Shown here in pieces: positions 1-8,393 of a stretch of 12,160 nucleotides of DNA. The position numbers were made by a program, and so were the translations under genes. The stretch spans positions 1 through 12,160 of the forward strand of contig JAKAVU010000048.1 in NCBI GenBank assembly GCA_021817185.1. The letters are read 5' to 3'. Numbering within the stretch: position 1 is the first letter of the stretch; each line of letters starts with the position of its first letter. The notes beneath the pieces were generated by a model, which was not told the DNA's origin, made no database searches, and was given only the letters and a program-made list of their open reading frames with translations. Origin of the DNA: a bacterium (GTDB lineage: Bacteria > Chloroflexota > Dormibacteria > UBA8260 > Bog-877).

Positions 1-1
1 G

Positions 2-1219
2 TCGACCATCGGCAGCTTCTGGGTCGACACGGTCCGGGGACTGCTCTACATCCTGCTTCCGATCGCCTTTGTCGCCGGTCTCGTGTACGTCGCTCAGGGA
101 GCGGTTCAGACCTTGGCCGGCCCAGTCCTGGTCCACGACCCACTGAACGGGGTCACCCAGCTCATCCCGCTCGGCCCCGTCGGCTTCATGGAGGCGATCA
201 AGCAGCTGGGGACCAATGGTGGCGGCTTCTTCAACGCCAACGGCGCCGACCCGTTCGAGAACCCCACCGCCCTCACCAACTTCTTATCGATCGCGCTGCT
301 GCTGGCGATTCCGGTCGCGCTGACCTATACCTTCGGCCGCCTGGTGGGATCGCGCCGCCAGGGGGTGGCCCTGCTGGCAGCGATGGCCGTGATATTCGCG
401 ATCTGGACCTCCTTCACCACCTTGGCAGAGTCCCAGCCCAACCCGGCGGTCGCGGCTGCCGGCCTGATCCACCAGCCGACCGGGAACATGGAGGGCAAGG
501 AGGTACGCTTTGGCGCCCTAGATTCGGCGCTCTACGGAGTTGCGTCCACCCAGACCTCGACCGGATCGGCAGATGCCGCTTACGACTCCTTCAACCCGAT
601 GGGAGGGTTTGGACTGCTGACCGGGATGATGCTGGGTGAGGTGACCCCTGGGGGGGTCGGCAGCGGACTGTATACCATCCTCCTCGACGCCATCGTCGCG
701 GTGTTCATCGGGGGCCTGATGATCGGGCGAACCCCTGAGTACCTCGGCAAGAAGATTCAGGCCCGGGAGGTGAAGCTCGCCAGCCTTGGGGTTCTGGTCA
801 TGCCGATCACGGTGCTGGTCCTGACCGGCATCGCGACGACCCTGCCGGTCGGGCGGGCGGGAGCGTTCAACGCTGGGCCCCACGGGTTCACCGAGATCCT
901 CTACGCCTTCACCTCGCAGGCCAACAACAATGGGTCCGCGTTCGCGGGCTTGAACGGCAACACGCTCTTCTACAACGTGGCTGGCGGGATCGCCATGCTC
1001 CTCGGACGGTTCGGCATCATGGTCCCGGTTTTGGCGCTGGCCGGCTCGCTCGCCGCCAAGCCGCTGGTCCCGACCTCGGCCGGCACCTTCCGGACCGACG
1101 ACGTCATGTTCGTGGTGCTGCTGTTGGGAGTGATCGTCATCGTGGGCGGACTGACCTTCTTCCCGGCTGTGTCTCTGGGACCGGTGGTGGAGCAGCTCAG
1201 CCATGGGAGGTTCTTCTGA
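2..1219 (+). CDS. kdpA: KdpA, potassium-binding channel subunit of the Kdp ATPase (5' end outside window)
   Basis: KdpA is the membrane subunit of KdpFABC that selects and translocates K+, related to Trk/Ktr-type channels with four pore loops. The reading frame is open from the first full codon at position 2, so 405 C-terminal residues of a protein usually near 560 are present. The start and the first pore loop lie upstream. Seen directly are three later selectivity-filter regions: the GTNGGGFF loop (209-232) followed by a [10 protein letters not shown] stretch, the [13 protein letters not shown] loop (635-673) followed by the conserved [13 protein letters not shown] segment, and the [13 protein letters not shown] loop (about 914-952). 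Hydrophobic helices lie between them. The stop overlaps the kdpB start as TGATG, indicating translational coupling. Because the upstream region is missing, kdpF and the operon promoter cannot be assessed. The identification is very secure. Confidence 0.97.
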   Translation, partial: STIGSFWVDTVRGLLYILLPIAFVAGLVYVAQGAVQTLAGPVLVHDPLNGVTQLIPLGPVGFMEAIKQLGTNGGGFFNANGADPFENPTALTNFLSIALLLAIPVALTYTFGRLVGSRRQGVALLAAMAVIFAIWTSFTTLAESQPNPAVAAAGLIHQPTGNMEGKEVRFGALDSALYGVASTQTSTGSADAAYDSFNPMGGFGLLTGMMLGEVTPGGVGSGLYTILLDAIVAVFIGGLMIGRTPEYLGKKIQAREVKLASLGVLVMPITVLVLTGIATTLPVGRAGAFNAGPHGFTEILYAFTSQANNNGSAFAGLNGNTLFYNVAGGIAMLLGRFGIMVPVLALAGSLAAKPLVPTSAGTFRTDDVMFVVLLLGVIVIVGGLTFFPAVSLGPVVEQLSHGRFF

Positions 1220-3288
1220 TGGGTCTTTTGAGCCCCATCGCCCGTCGGCGTTCGCCCGCCCACTCACCCCGCAGAGGGCCTCAGGCACGCGGCCTCTTCG
1301 ACCGCCGGATCCTCCGGCAGGCTGCTCTTGGGGCCGTCCTCAAGCTTGACCCCCGCGTGCAGATTCGCAATCCCGTGATGTTCGTGGTCGTGGTCGGAAC
1401 GGTGGTCACCCTGCTGGAGGCGGTGTTCCATCCCAACCTCTTCAGCTGGAGCATCACCATCTGGCTCCTGCTGACCGTCCTGTTTGCCAATTTCGCTGAA
1501 GCGGTGGCGGAGGGCCGCGGGAAGGCCCAGGCCGACGCACTCCGGCGCACCCGGTCCGACACCATGGCGCGCCGAGTGACCCGGGATGGCGCCGAGGACC
1601 ACGTCACCTCGGCCGAGCTTAGGCGCGGTGACCTGGTGGTCTGCGAAGCCGGGGACGTGATCCCCTCCGATGGGGAGATCCGTGAGGGCATCGCCTCCGT
1701 CGACGAGTCGGCGATCACCGGGGAGTCGGCCCCCGTGATCCGCGAGTCCGGGGGCGACCGTTCGGCCGTCACGGGTGGCACCAGGGTGCTCTCCGACCGC
1801 ATCGTGGTGGAGATCACCGCAGAGCGGGGCAACACCTTCATGGACCGGATGATCTCCCTGGTCGAGGGCGCCAACCGGCAGCGCACACCCAATGAAATCG
1901 CCCTCACGATTCTGCTGGCGGCGCTGACCATCGTCTTCTTGCCGGTGGTGGTGAGTCTGTATCCCTTCGCCCGGTATGCCGGCGGCTCGGTCTCCGTGGT
2001 AACGCTGGTGGCCTTGTTGGTGTGTCTCATCCCCACCACCATCGGGGCCTTGCTGTCGGCGATTGGGATCGCCGGCATGGACCGGATGGTCCAGCGCAAC
2101 GTGCTGGCCATGAGCGGTCGAGCGGTCGAAGCCGCCGGCGATGTGCAGACCCTCCTGCTCGACAAGACGGGCACGATCACCCTGGGCAACCGGATGGCCA
2201 GCGCCTTCATCCCGGTGGGGGGACACCAAGACCGTGAGCTGGCCCGTGCCGCCCTGCTGTCGTCCCTGGCCGATGAGACCCCGGAGGGGAGGTCCATCGT
2301 CACCCTGGCCCAAGACCGCTTCGAAGTCCACGAGAGCGCCCATCCCAGCGCGGCCACCTTCGTTCCCTTTTCCGCCACCACCAGGATGTCGGGAATCGAC
2401 AGGGAGGGGCGGCAGATCCGCAAGGGTGCGGCGGACGCGGTGCGCACGTGGGTCACCGAGCACGGTGGACGCATCCCCGTCGACCTTGAACCGATCGTGG
2501 CCGAGCTGGCACGGGCCGGGGCGACTCCGCTGGTGGTGGCCGACGGGCCGGAGATCCTGGGGGTGATCGAGCTCAAGGACGTGGTCAAGCCAGGGATCAA
2601 GGAGCGATTTGCCGAGCTGCGCAGCGCGGGAATCCGGACCGTGATGATCACCGGGGACAACCCCCTGACAGCGGCGGCCATCGCCGCGGAGGCGGGAGTG
2701 GACGACTACCTCGCAGAGGCGACTCCGGAGGCCAAGATGACGCTGATCCGCCAGGAGCAGACCGGCGGCAAGCTGGTGGCGATGACCGGTGACGGGACCA
2801 ACGACGCCCCGGCGCTGGCCCAGGCCGACGTCGGGCTGGCCATGAACACCGGCACCAACGCCGCCAAGGAGGCGGGCAACATGGTCGACCTCGACTCCAA
2901 CCCCACCAAGCTGATCGAGGTGGTCGAGGTCGGCAAGCAGCTGCTGATCACCCGGGGGGCGCTCACCACCTTCTCGATCGCCAACGACGTAGCCAAGTAC
3001 TTCGCTATCATCCCTGCGCTCTTCGCCGCCACCTATCCCCAGTTGGAGGCGCTCAACATCATGCGTCTTCACAGCCCTCAGAGCGCAGTGCTGTCGGCGG
3101 TCATCTTCAACGCGCTGGTGATCGTGGCGCTGATCCCGCTGGCGCTGCGGGGGGTGAGGTGGCGTCCATCGGGCTCGGCGGCGGTGCTGCGCCGAAACGT
3201 CCTGATCTACGGGGTGGGGGGACTCATCACCCCGTTCATCGGGATCAAACTGATCGACCTGCTGCTAACTGCAGCACATCTTTACTGA
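1219..3288 (+). CDS. kdpB: KdpB, P-type ATPase catalytic subunit of the K+ uptake pump
   Basis: KdpB hydrolyses ATP and drives K+ uptake through KdpA in the cytoplasmic membrane. The 689-residue length is normal for the family. Visible P-type ATPase signatures, in order, are the TGES actuator motif (residues 167-170), the phosphorylation motif DKTGTIT with D315 as the phosphorylated aspartate, the nucleotide-binding FSATTRMSG and KGA (K402) motifs, and the hinge TGDGTNDAP (523 onward). Membrane helices lie near residues 50-90, 225-280 and in the C-terminal 130 residues. The ATG at 1219 is chosen because GGGAGG at 1205-1210 lies 8 nt upstream and the start overlaps the kdpA stop. Long open frames on the opposite strand are mirror frames of this GC-rich gene. 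All catalytic motifs are intact, so the pump should be functional. Confidence 0.98.
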   Translation: MGLLSPIARRRSPAHSPRRGPQARGLFDRRILRQAALGAVLKLDPRVQIRNPVMFVVVVGTVVTLLEAVFHPNLFSWSITIWLLLTVLFANFAEAVAEGRGKAQADALRRTRSDTMARRVTRDGAEDHVTSAELRRGDLVVCEAGDVIPSDGEIREGIASVDESAITGESAPVIRESGGDRSAVTGGTRVLSDRIVVEITAERGNTFMDRMISLVEGANRQRTPNEIALTILLAALTIVFLPVVVSLYPFARYAGGSVSVVTLVALLVCLIPTTIGALLSAIGIAGMDRMVQRNVLAMSGRAVEAAGDVQTLLLDKTGTITLGNRMASAFIPVGGHQDRELARAALLSSLADETPEGRSIVTLAQDRFEVHESAHPSAATFVPFSATTRMSGIDREGRQIRKGAADAVRTWVTEHGGRIPVDLEPIVAELARAGATPLVVADGPEILGVIELKDVVKPGIKERFAELRSAGIRTVMITGDNPLTAAAIAAEAGVDDYLAEATPEAKMTLIRQEQTGGKLVAMTGDGTNDAPALAQADVGLAMNTGTNAAKEAGNMVDLDSNPTKLIEVVEVGKQLLITRGALTTFSIANDVAKYFAIIPALFAATYPQLEALNIMRLHSPQSAVLSAVIFNALVIVALIPLALRGVRWRPSGSAAVLRRNVLIYGVGGLITPFIGIKLIDLLLTAAHLY

Positions 3289-3291
3289 GGG
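3286..3291 (+). promoter_or_regulatory. Shine-Dalgarno sequence deciding the TTG start of kdpC
   Basis: TGAGGG spans the kdpB stop codon and lies 8 nt before a TTG at 3300. It supports a TTG start for kdpC. No ATG or GTG in this frame fits both the spacing and the family N-terminus. Confidence 0.7.
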
Positions 3292-3299
3292 CTGGCAAC

Positions 3300-3851
3300 T
3301 TGCTCACTGAACTGCGTCGGGCTGTGATCCTCGCTCTGGCGGCCCTGGTCGTGTTTGGCCTGGCCTATCCCCTGGTTGGGATCGGGCTCTCCCGAGCCCT
3401 CTTTCCGAGCCAGGCCCAGGGCTCGATCGGGCGCTACGGCTCTGCCCTGATCGGTCAGTCATGGAGCGGCAACCAGTGGTTCCATGGCCGTCCTGACGCC
3501 GACAACCCGCTCCAGGAGAATGGCCGGGCGGGGAGCTCGGGAGCCGCCAACCTGGGTCCGAGGTCGAAGGTGCTGGTGAACGATGTCCGCGAACTCATCC
3601 ATTACTGGCATGAGCGCGGGGTGAACCCCACCACCGATCTGGTGACCACGTCGGCCAGCGGGCTGGACCCGGACATCACCCCGGCCGACGCCATCGCCCA
3701 GATTCCCATGGTGTCGGCGGCAACCGGCATCTCCGCCCGAAGGCTGCGTGAGCTGATACGCGCCGAGACAACCGGACCGGAGCTGGGCTTTCTCGGCCCA
3801 GCCTATGTCAACGTGCTCGCGCTCAACGAGGCGCTGGCTCGCCTGCGCTGA
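3300..3851 (+). CDS. kdpC: KdpC, accessory subunit of the Kdp K+-transporting ATPase
   Basis: KdpC is a single-pass membrane protein that stabilises the KdpFABC complex and affects ATP affinity. From the TTG at 3300 the product is 183 residues, close to the family's usual 190 or so. It begins LTELRRAVILAL, and one N-terminal membrane helix covers about residues 8-30. Family landmarks seen are SWSGNQWFHGRPDAD, GAANLGPRSK, SASGLDPDITPADA and the C-terminal GFLGPAYVNVLALNEAL. A longer in-frame version from 3159 would overlap kdpB by about 130 bp and add a non-family N-terminus, so it is not used. The gene follows kdpB by 11 bp and is surely part of the kdpABC operon. Its last 29 bp overlap the end of the convergent kdpD-like gene. 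Confidence 0.95.
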   Translation: MLTELRRAVILALAALVVFGLAYPLVGIGLSRALFPSQAQGSIGRYGSALIGQSWSGNQWFHGRPDADNPLQENGRAGSSGAANLGPRSKVLVNDVRELIHYWHERGVNPTTDLVTTSASGLDPDITPADAIAQIPMVSAATGISARRLRELIRAETTGPELGFLGPAYVNVLALNEALARLR

Positions 3852-6090
3852 CCGCCGCCGGCAACAGGGTGCGCCCCAATATGTGAATGTCCGTGTCCTT
3901 GGCGAGCCGGATGACCTCGAAGGCGACTGATCGCTCCCAGGGCAGGCGGTGCCGGACCCGCGGGGCGGGCATGATGAGGGTCGTCACCTGATGGGACTCA
4001 GCCCACCCAACCAAGGTCGCCGCCACCGTACCGCTGCGCGGCAGCGGTACCAGTGCCACTCCGTTCTTGGCTGCGAGCCGCGAGAGCTCCTCCACCGCTC
4101 TTGCCTCCCTCTGGTCGGGCCGCGGCTGAGTGACCGTGACCAGCGACAGCTCCGCGTCCTCGCGTCTGGCCATGGTGAGACCGGCTTCCAGCAGCTGGGC
4201 CGCCAGATCCACCCGCTCCGGGCGCATGGCAACTGCAATCCGCTCCTGAACCGCCCATAGCGTCCTGATGGAGTTGGTGGCGATGTAGCGCTGCAGGCGC
4301 TGCTCGGTGTGCCGGGCCACCAACCTCAAGGTGGCATCACGCAGGTCTCCGAGGAGTTCCTCCCGGTAGGCAGACAGGGCTCCCGCCACCTCGTCAGGGG
4401 GCACGATCCACCCGGCTCGCACCCTCTCCCGCAGCTCGGCGGGAGGGATATCGACCAGCTCGATCTCGTCGGCCTGGTCCAGAATGCGGCTTGGCACTGA
4501 GCCCGTCAGCCCATGGTGCTGGTCGCGCAAGGCCTCCAACTGACCTCGAGCAATTTCAAACCCGGGCAGGTCGATGACGCCGATCGTGCCCACGACGTTG
4601 ATGCCCGCTGCCAGCAATCGCTGGACCTGGAGGTAGCGCGGCTCATGAGTCTCCAGGTCCCGCACCGACAGGTCGTCAACGCACGCGACGCTGGGGTTGC
4701 TGCGCAGCACCGCATCCACGTCGACGGCGCCCGTGGGCAGCGCCGGAATCTGGCGCAGTCGGCTGAGCAGGACCTGGACTGCGGCCCGCCCCCGACCCCC
4801 GACGGCGGCGACCACCACCTCAGCCCCGCGGCGCTGGCGGCGGCTTGCCTCCTCCAGCATCCGGGTGGTCTTGCCGACCCCGGGCGCGTACCCGATGTAC
4901 AGCCGCAGCGACCCCTGGGTTCCGCGCCTGGCCTCCCGCTGGAGGATCGCCGCCGGATCCGGGCGCGCATCCCCCGATCCCGCAGAGACTGCCCCCAGCC
5001 GCCGACCAATGACGTGCAGATGGCGGTCGTTGAGCTCCTCGAGCAGCCGCGCGAGCAGCGCCTGCTGGCGCGACCCAGGTCGACTGCCGGCAGGAGCCGC
5101 GAGCATGATGTGGGTGGCCTCGGAACGTTCGATCTCAGCGGCAATCGCCGCCACCGAGCCGGTGTCAGAGCAGGCTCTGTAGGTGGCGCCCAGGTCCTCT
5201 GCGAGGCGGGCGGCCTCTGCGAGCGCCTCAGTCCCATGGCCGGGCTCGCCCACCGCCATGACCTCGACCGGGGCCGACAGCCGTCGACCCATCCGCACCC
5301 CTCGGCGGATCAGACCCAGTGCGGTGGCATCGGCGGCCGCGACGATGAGAACCCGGTCGAGCGCCTGGCTCGGGGCCGCCGCGACGCTCCGGGCCTGCCG
5401 GTGCTGGACTGTGTAGAGAAGCGCCAACTCGCGCAGGGCCGCCAGATTCCCCTCCCGGAAGAAGCTGTTCAGGGCCACCTCGACCCGCTCTGGAGGATAG
5501 ATGTTCCCGTGGCGCATGCGCTTGCGCAGCGCTTCAGGGGTGATGTCAGCTAGGCGTAGCTCGGACGCGCTTTGGAGCACAAAGTCGGGCACGGTCTCCC
5601 GGACGGAGACCCCCGTCACCTGCTCCACCACATCGCGCAGGCTCTCGATGTGCTGAATGTTCACGGTGGTCCACACGTTGACCCCACCGTCGAGCAAGGC
5701 CTCGACGTCCTGCCAGCGTTTGGCGTGACACATTCCAGGCACGTTGGTGTGGGCCAGCTCATCGACCAGCGCCAGCTCCGGGCGGCGCTCAAGCGTCGCC
5801 TCCAGATCCATCTCCTCGACCTCAATGCCCCGGTACACCACCTTGAGCGGAGGAATCCGCTCAAGGCCGTCGAGCGCCTCCTCCGTGAGCGGTCGGCCGT
5901 AAGTCTGCACCCATGCCACCACCACGTCGGTCCCAGTGGTCAGCTCGCGGCGCCCCTCCTCCAACATCGAATACGTCTTGCCAACTCCGGGCGCGGATCC
6001 CAGGAACACGGTCAGCGTCCCCCGGCCCGCCACCTTCCCACGCCGTGGGACCGTCGCTGCCGGCTGGGCCGGCGTCATCCCAGAGGGCAC
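3823..6090 (-). CDS. kdpD: Tandem-duplicated KdpD cytoplasmic sensor protein without kinase domain
   Basis: The KdpD N-terminal domain and its USP-like domain form the cytoplasmic ATP/ligand-sensing half of the K+ sensor kinase KdpD. This 755-residue protein has that half twice and nothing else. Copy 1 has Walker A GSAPGVGKT (31-39), the Walker B-like VDELAHTN (109-116), NIQHIESL (144-151), and a USP-like segment at about 245-362. Copy 2 has Walker A GYAPGVGKT (400-408), VDDLSVRD (471-478), DEIELVDIPP (541-550), and a USP-like segment at about 608-742 ending in HILGR. I see no membrane helices, HisKA or HATPase. The GTG start is chosen for the strong SD upstream. The protein is convergent with kdpC (29-bp overlap) and divergent from a separate histidine kinase with the KdpD membrane domain, so it probably regulates that kinase in trans. 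Motif decay in copy 2 suggests the two copies differ in function. The family is certain; the role in trans is inference. Confidence 0.92.
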   Translation of the reverse strand: MPSGMTPAQPAATVPRRGKVAGRGTLTVFLGSAPGVGKTYSMLEEGRRELTTGTDVVVAWVQTYGRPLTEEALDGLERIPPLKVVYRGIEVEEMDLEATLERRPELALVDELAHTNVPGMCHAKRWQDVEALLDGGVNVWTTVNIQHIESLRDVVEQVTGVSVRETVPDFVLQSASELRLADITPEALRKRMRHGNIYPPERVEVALNSFFREGNLAALRELALLYTVQHRQARSVAAAPSQALDRVLIVAAADATALGLIRRGVRMGRRLSAPVEVMAVGEPGHGTEALAEAARLAEDLGATYRACSDTGSVAAIAAEIERSEATHIMLAAPAGSRPGSRQQALLARLLEELNDRHLHVIGRRLGAVSAGSGDARPDPAAILQREARRGTQGSLRLYIGYAPGVGKTTRMLEEASRRQRRGAEVVVAAVGGRGRAAVQVLLSRLRQIPALPTGAVDVDAVLRSNPSVACVDDLSVRDLETHEPRYLQVQRLLAAGINVVGTIGVIDLPGFEIARGQLEALRDQHHGLTGSVPSRILDQADEIELVDIPPAELRERVRAGWIVPPDEVAGALSAYREELLGDLRDATLRLVARHTEQRLQRYIATNSIRTLWAVQERIAVAMRPERVDLAAQLLEAGLTMARREDAELSLVTVTQPRPDQREARAVEELSRLAAKNGVALVPLPRSGTVAATLVGWAESHQVTTLIMPAPRVRHRLPWERSVAFEVIRLAKDTDIHILGRTLLPAAVSAGEPAPR

Positions 6091-6408
6091 TAACGGTCCC
6101 TCCTCCGCTCAGCGCGAAGCCGCACCGCCGGGCGGGTGAGAGCTACGAAATGAGAATCGCGGGCTGCCGCGTGCACGCGACCATCATGATCGGTTTCCCA
6201 GATCGAGGGCGCTCGGTCTGATCCGGGCGCACCCGGGTCCCACCCGAACCCGGTGGTGGGAGCCGCGCTCCGAAGCTCGACCACTCTCGCCAGGGCTGGG
6301 GCCGTTGGACGCTGACCAGCGCTGCCCGCGCTCCTGCTGAGCGTTGATGGGAGCGCTCGGACAAGCGGAGTATCGCTCGTTCTCAGCTTGCTACGATCGG
6401 AACCGAAC
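6091..6408. promoter_or_regulatory. Divergent control region between the KdpD-like gene and the histidine kinase
   Basis: No gene is supported in these 318 bp. They lie between divergent starts and so must carry promoters for both sides, unless transcription comes from further away. On the plus strand TACGAT (6392-6397) is a plausible -10 element ending 11 nt before the kinase ATG, which would give a leader of only a few bases. No convincing -35 was found. A perfect 7-bp inverted repeat, TCCCACC (6238-6244) with GGTGGGA (6255-6261), lies mid-region and could be a hairpin or an operator, for example for KdpE. AGCGCT palindromes recur near 6320 and 6351. The assignments are by eye. Confidence 0.4.
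6097..6106 (-). promoter_or_regulatory. Strong Shine-Dalgarno for the kdpD-like gene
   Basis: On the minus strand GGAGGAGGGA lies 6 nt upstream of the GTG at 6090. This supports the GTG over the in-frame ATG four codons later, and suggests efficient translation. Confidence 0.75.
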
Positions 6409-7656
6409 ATGGTGCAGCTGATTCCGCATTCTCTGCGCCGGAGAGCTGCGGGCGCGATCCGTCCGGTCGATGAGCCGGGCGCGTCACGATGGCGCGTCGT
6501 CCTGGGGCTCGTCCTCACCCTGGCCGCGGTGACCCTCCTCACGGCCCTTCTCAAGGCCCTGCGCCTGCCCGACCATACCCAAACGTACGAGTTCATCTAT
6601 CTCGCCGTGGTCGTGGCGGCTGCGGGGGTCTACGGGTTCCCAGCAGCAATGGCGGGCTCGCTTGCGTCGGCCTTGGCCGTCGACTACTTCTTTCTACCTC
6701 CGGTGGGCCGCCTCACCATCTACTCCACCACTGAGACCTTGGCCTGGGTCGCGTTCCTCCTGGTGTGTCTGGCGGTGGCCGGGCTCACGAATGCTCGCCG
6801 CCGCCACCTGCTGAGGCTGCGGGCGGCAACCGCGCAACTGAGAGCAAGCAACCTCGAGCTGCGCGCCGCCGAGGCGGAGTTGGAGAAGAGCATCGCCGCT
6901 CGGACTGAACTGGCCCGCACCGAAGCGGCCTTGGCCGCGACCCGGCGGGCGGAGGCCTTTCGGCGCGAGCTCCTGGCGACTGTCAGCCATGAGCTGAGAA
7001 CTCCGCTGTCAAGCTTGCTCGGATACAGCACCGCCCTGTCGGACGCAGACTGGCATAACCAGCGCTGGCGCGAGTATCCACAGCTCATCGCTGCGGAGGC
7101 GCGACGGATGAACCGCCTGTTGGACGATCTGTTGGAGATGGCGAGAATCGACACCGGGCAGGTGCACATCGAGACCCAGGTGATGGATCTGGGAGATGCC
7201 GCTAAGGAGGCGGCCCAGCGCTGGGCTCGGACGCTGGATCTGCAGGTGACTGTTCCGTCGAGCCCCACTCTGGTGATAGCCGACTGGCAGCGCGTCCAGC
7301 AGGTGCTGGACAACGCGCTGCGGAACGTGGAGCTCCATTCAGGCCAGACGCGGGCCGACATCGCGGTGCGGGAGGCGCCTCCTTACCGGCGCACCGCCAC
7401 CGAGTTGGTCGTGCGAGATCACGGGCACGGAATCGCCCCGGAGGTCCGGGATCGCCTCTTCCAGAGGTACGCGTCCGCCTCAGAGGGCGGCCTTGGCCTG
7501 GGGCTCGCCGTCAGCCGCGGCCTGACCGAGGCGATGGGGGGCGCGCTGTGGATCGACCACGCGCCCGACTCGGGAGTGCAGTTTCACCTCATGCTCCCCC
7601 GCCCTTCACAAGCGGCGGAGCCAGAAGCGGTGCCCGCACTTCTGGCATCACCATGA
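6409..7656 (+). CDS. KdpD-type membrane histidine kinase lacking the N-terminal KdpD/USP module
   Basis: This is a sensor histidine kinase that should phosphorylate the KdpE-type regulator encoded immediately downstream. From the ATG at 6409 it has 415 residues. The N-terminus holds four membrane helices in about 110 residues with the VDYFFLPPVGRLTI signature of the KdpD membrane domain (DUF4118-like). A charged, probably coiled-coil linker (about 130-185) follows, then the HisKA H-box SHELRTPLSS with H194. The ATPase core has an N-box with N302 (DNALRN), a G1 box DHGHGI (D337) and a G2 box GGLGLGL. Full KdpD proteins are near 850-900 residues and carry the sensor half at their N-terminus; here that half is encoded separately and divergently. 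A TTG at 6388 would add 7 residues and is possible; neither start has a clear SD. The stop overlaps the kdpE start by 4 bp (ATGA). Kinase identity is secure, and the assignment to Kdp rests on the membrane domain and neighbours. Confidence 0.93.
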   Translation: MVQLIPHSLRRRAAGAIRPVDEPGASRWRVVLGLVLTLAAVTLLTALLKALRLPDHTQTYEFIYLAVVVAAAGVYGFPAAMAGSLASALAVDYFFLPPVGRLTIYSTTETLAWVAFLLVCLAVAGLTNARRRHLLRLRAATAQLRASNLELRAAEAELEKSIAARTELARTEAALAATRRAEAFRRELLATVSHELRTPLSSLLGYSTALSDADWHNQRWREYPQLIAAEARRMNRLLDDLLEMARIDTGQVHIETQVMDLGDAAKEAAQRWARTLDLQVTVPSSPTLVIADWQRVQQVLDNALRNVELHSGQTRADIAVREAPPYRRTATELVVRDHGHGIAPEVRDRLFQRYASASEGGLGLGLAVSRGLTEAMGGALWIDHAPDSGVQFHLMLPRPSQAAEPEAVPALLASP

Positions 7657-8393
7657 GCGGAGTTCCGTCGGGGGCATCCGTGCTGGTTGTCGAGGACGAC
7701 CCCGGCATGAGTCGATTTCTGATCGATACGCTGGAGTCGGCCGGATACCGCACGCTCAAAGCGGAGGATGGGAAGGCCTGCCTGAGAGCCCTGGGGAGCA
7801 GTGCGGTGGACATGCTGATTCTCGACCTGGGGCTGCCGGACATCGATGGGATGGACTTGCTGCGCACCATCCGGCAGTGGGAGCAGACGCCGCTCATCCT
7901 GGTCGTCAGTGCCCGGGGACAGGAGGCCGACAAGGTGTCGGCCCTGCGCGCCGGCGCCGACGACTACATTGCCAAGCCCTTCGGGGTTCAGGAGCTCTTG
8001 GCCCGGCTCGAGGCTCGTTTGCGCCGCCAGCCCCGCTCGGAGTTCGATGCTCCGATCGACCTGGGGAGGGTGCGCGTTGACCTTGCGGCCAGCCAGGCAG
8101 TGGTAGATGGGCAGCCGGTGCGTCTGACACCGATGGAGAAGGGAGTCCTTCAGGACCTTGCCCGCCACCGTGGTCGCGTGCGCACCCACCGCGAGATCCT
8201 GGCAGCGGTCTGGGGTCCTTCCTATACGGCGGAACACGCGTACGTCCGCACCATCATCCAGCGCCTGCGCGCCAAATTGGAAGAGGAGCCGGAGGCTCCG
8301 CGGCTCCTGCTCACAGTGCCCGGGGTTGGGTACCTGCTGCAGGGACAGATCGCGGCCGTCGGCCCCGGAGACGCGCACGCTGAGCCACACTGA
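7653..8393 (+). CDS. kdpE: KdpE, OmpR/PhoB-type response regulator of the kdp operon
   Basis: KdpE is the DNA-binding partner of KdpD and activates kdp transcription when phosphorylated. The 246-residue product has a receiver domain (about 9-125) with acidic pair D15/D16, phospho-acceptor D58 in LILDLGLP, S86 and K108 in AKPF. A winged-helix DNA-binding domain follows at about 136-230, with LTPMEKGVL, HREILAAVWG, HAYVRTIIQRLRAKLE and GVGYLL. The ATG at 7653 is chosen because it starts just before the receiver fold and overlaps the kinase stop as ATGA. There is no separate SD, so translation is probably coupled. An upstream in-frame extension lies inside the kinase gene and is not used. The final dozen or so residues (AAVGPGDAHAEPH) are a non-conserved tail. 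The target is presumably the kdpABC promoter, which lies outside the window. Confidence 0.95.
   Translation: MSGVPSGASVLVVEDDPGMSRFLIDTLESAGYRTLKAEDGKACLRALGSSAVDMLILDLGLPDIDGMDLLRTIRQWEQTPLILVVSARGQEADKVSALRAGADDYIAKPFGVQELLARLEARLRRQPRSEFDAPIDLGRVRVDLAASQAVVDGQPVRLTPMEKGVLQDLARHRGRVRTHREILAAVWGPSYTAEHAYVRTIIQRLRAKLEEEPEAPRLLLTVPGVGYLLQGQIAAVGPGDAHAEPH

Noticed and set aside
1264..3072. A 602-codon open frame on the minus strand opposite kdpB, and a second of 466 codons at 1281-2681
   Set aside because: Kdp ATPase motifs on the plus strand are unmistakable. The antisense frames are low-complexity mirror frames of GC-rich codons with no domain.
3159..3299. Longer N-terminus of KdpC from 3159
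   Set aside because: It overlaps kdpB by about 130 bp and lacks family similarity. The TTG at 3300 has an SD and puts the membrane helix at the usual place.
4513..5553. A 346-codon plus-strand open frame opposite the KdpD-like gene
   Set aside because: The minus-strand frame has two full sets of KdpD and USP motifs; the plus-strand product shows no recognisable domain.
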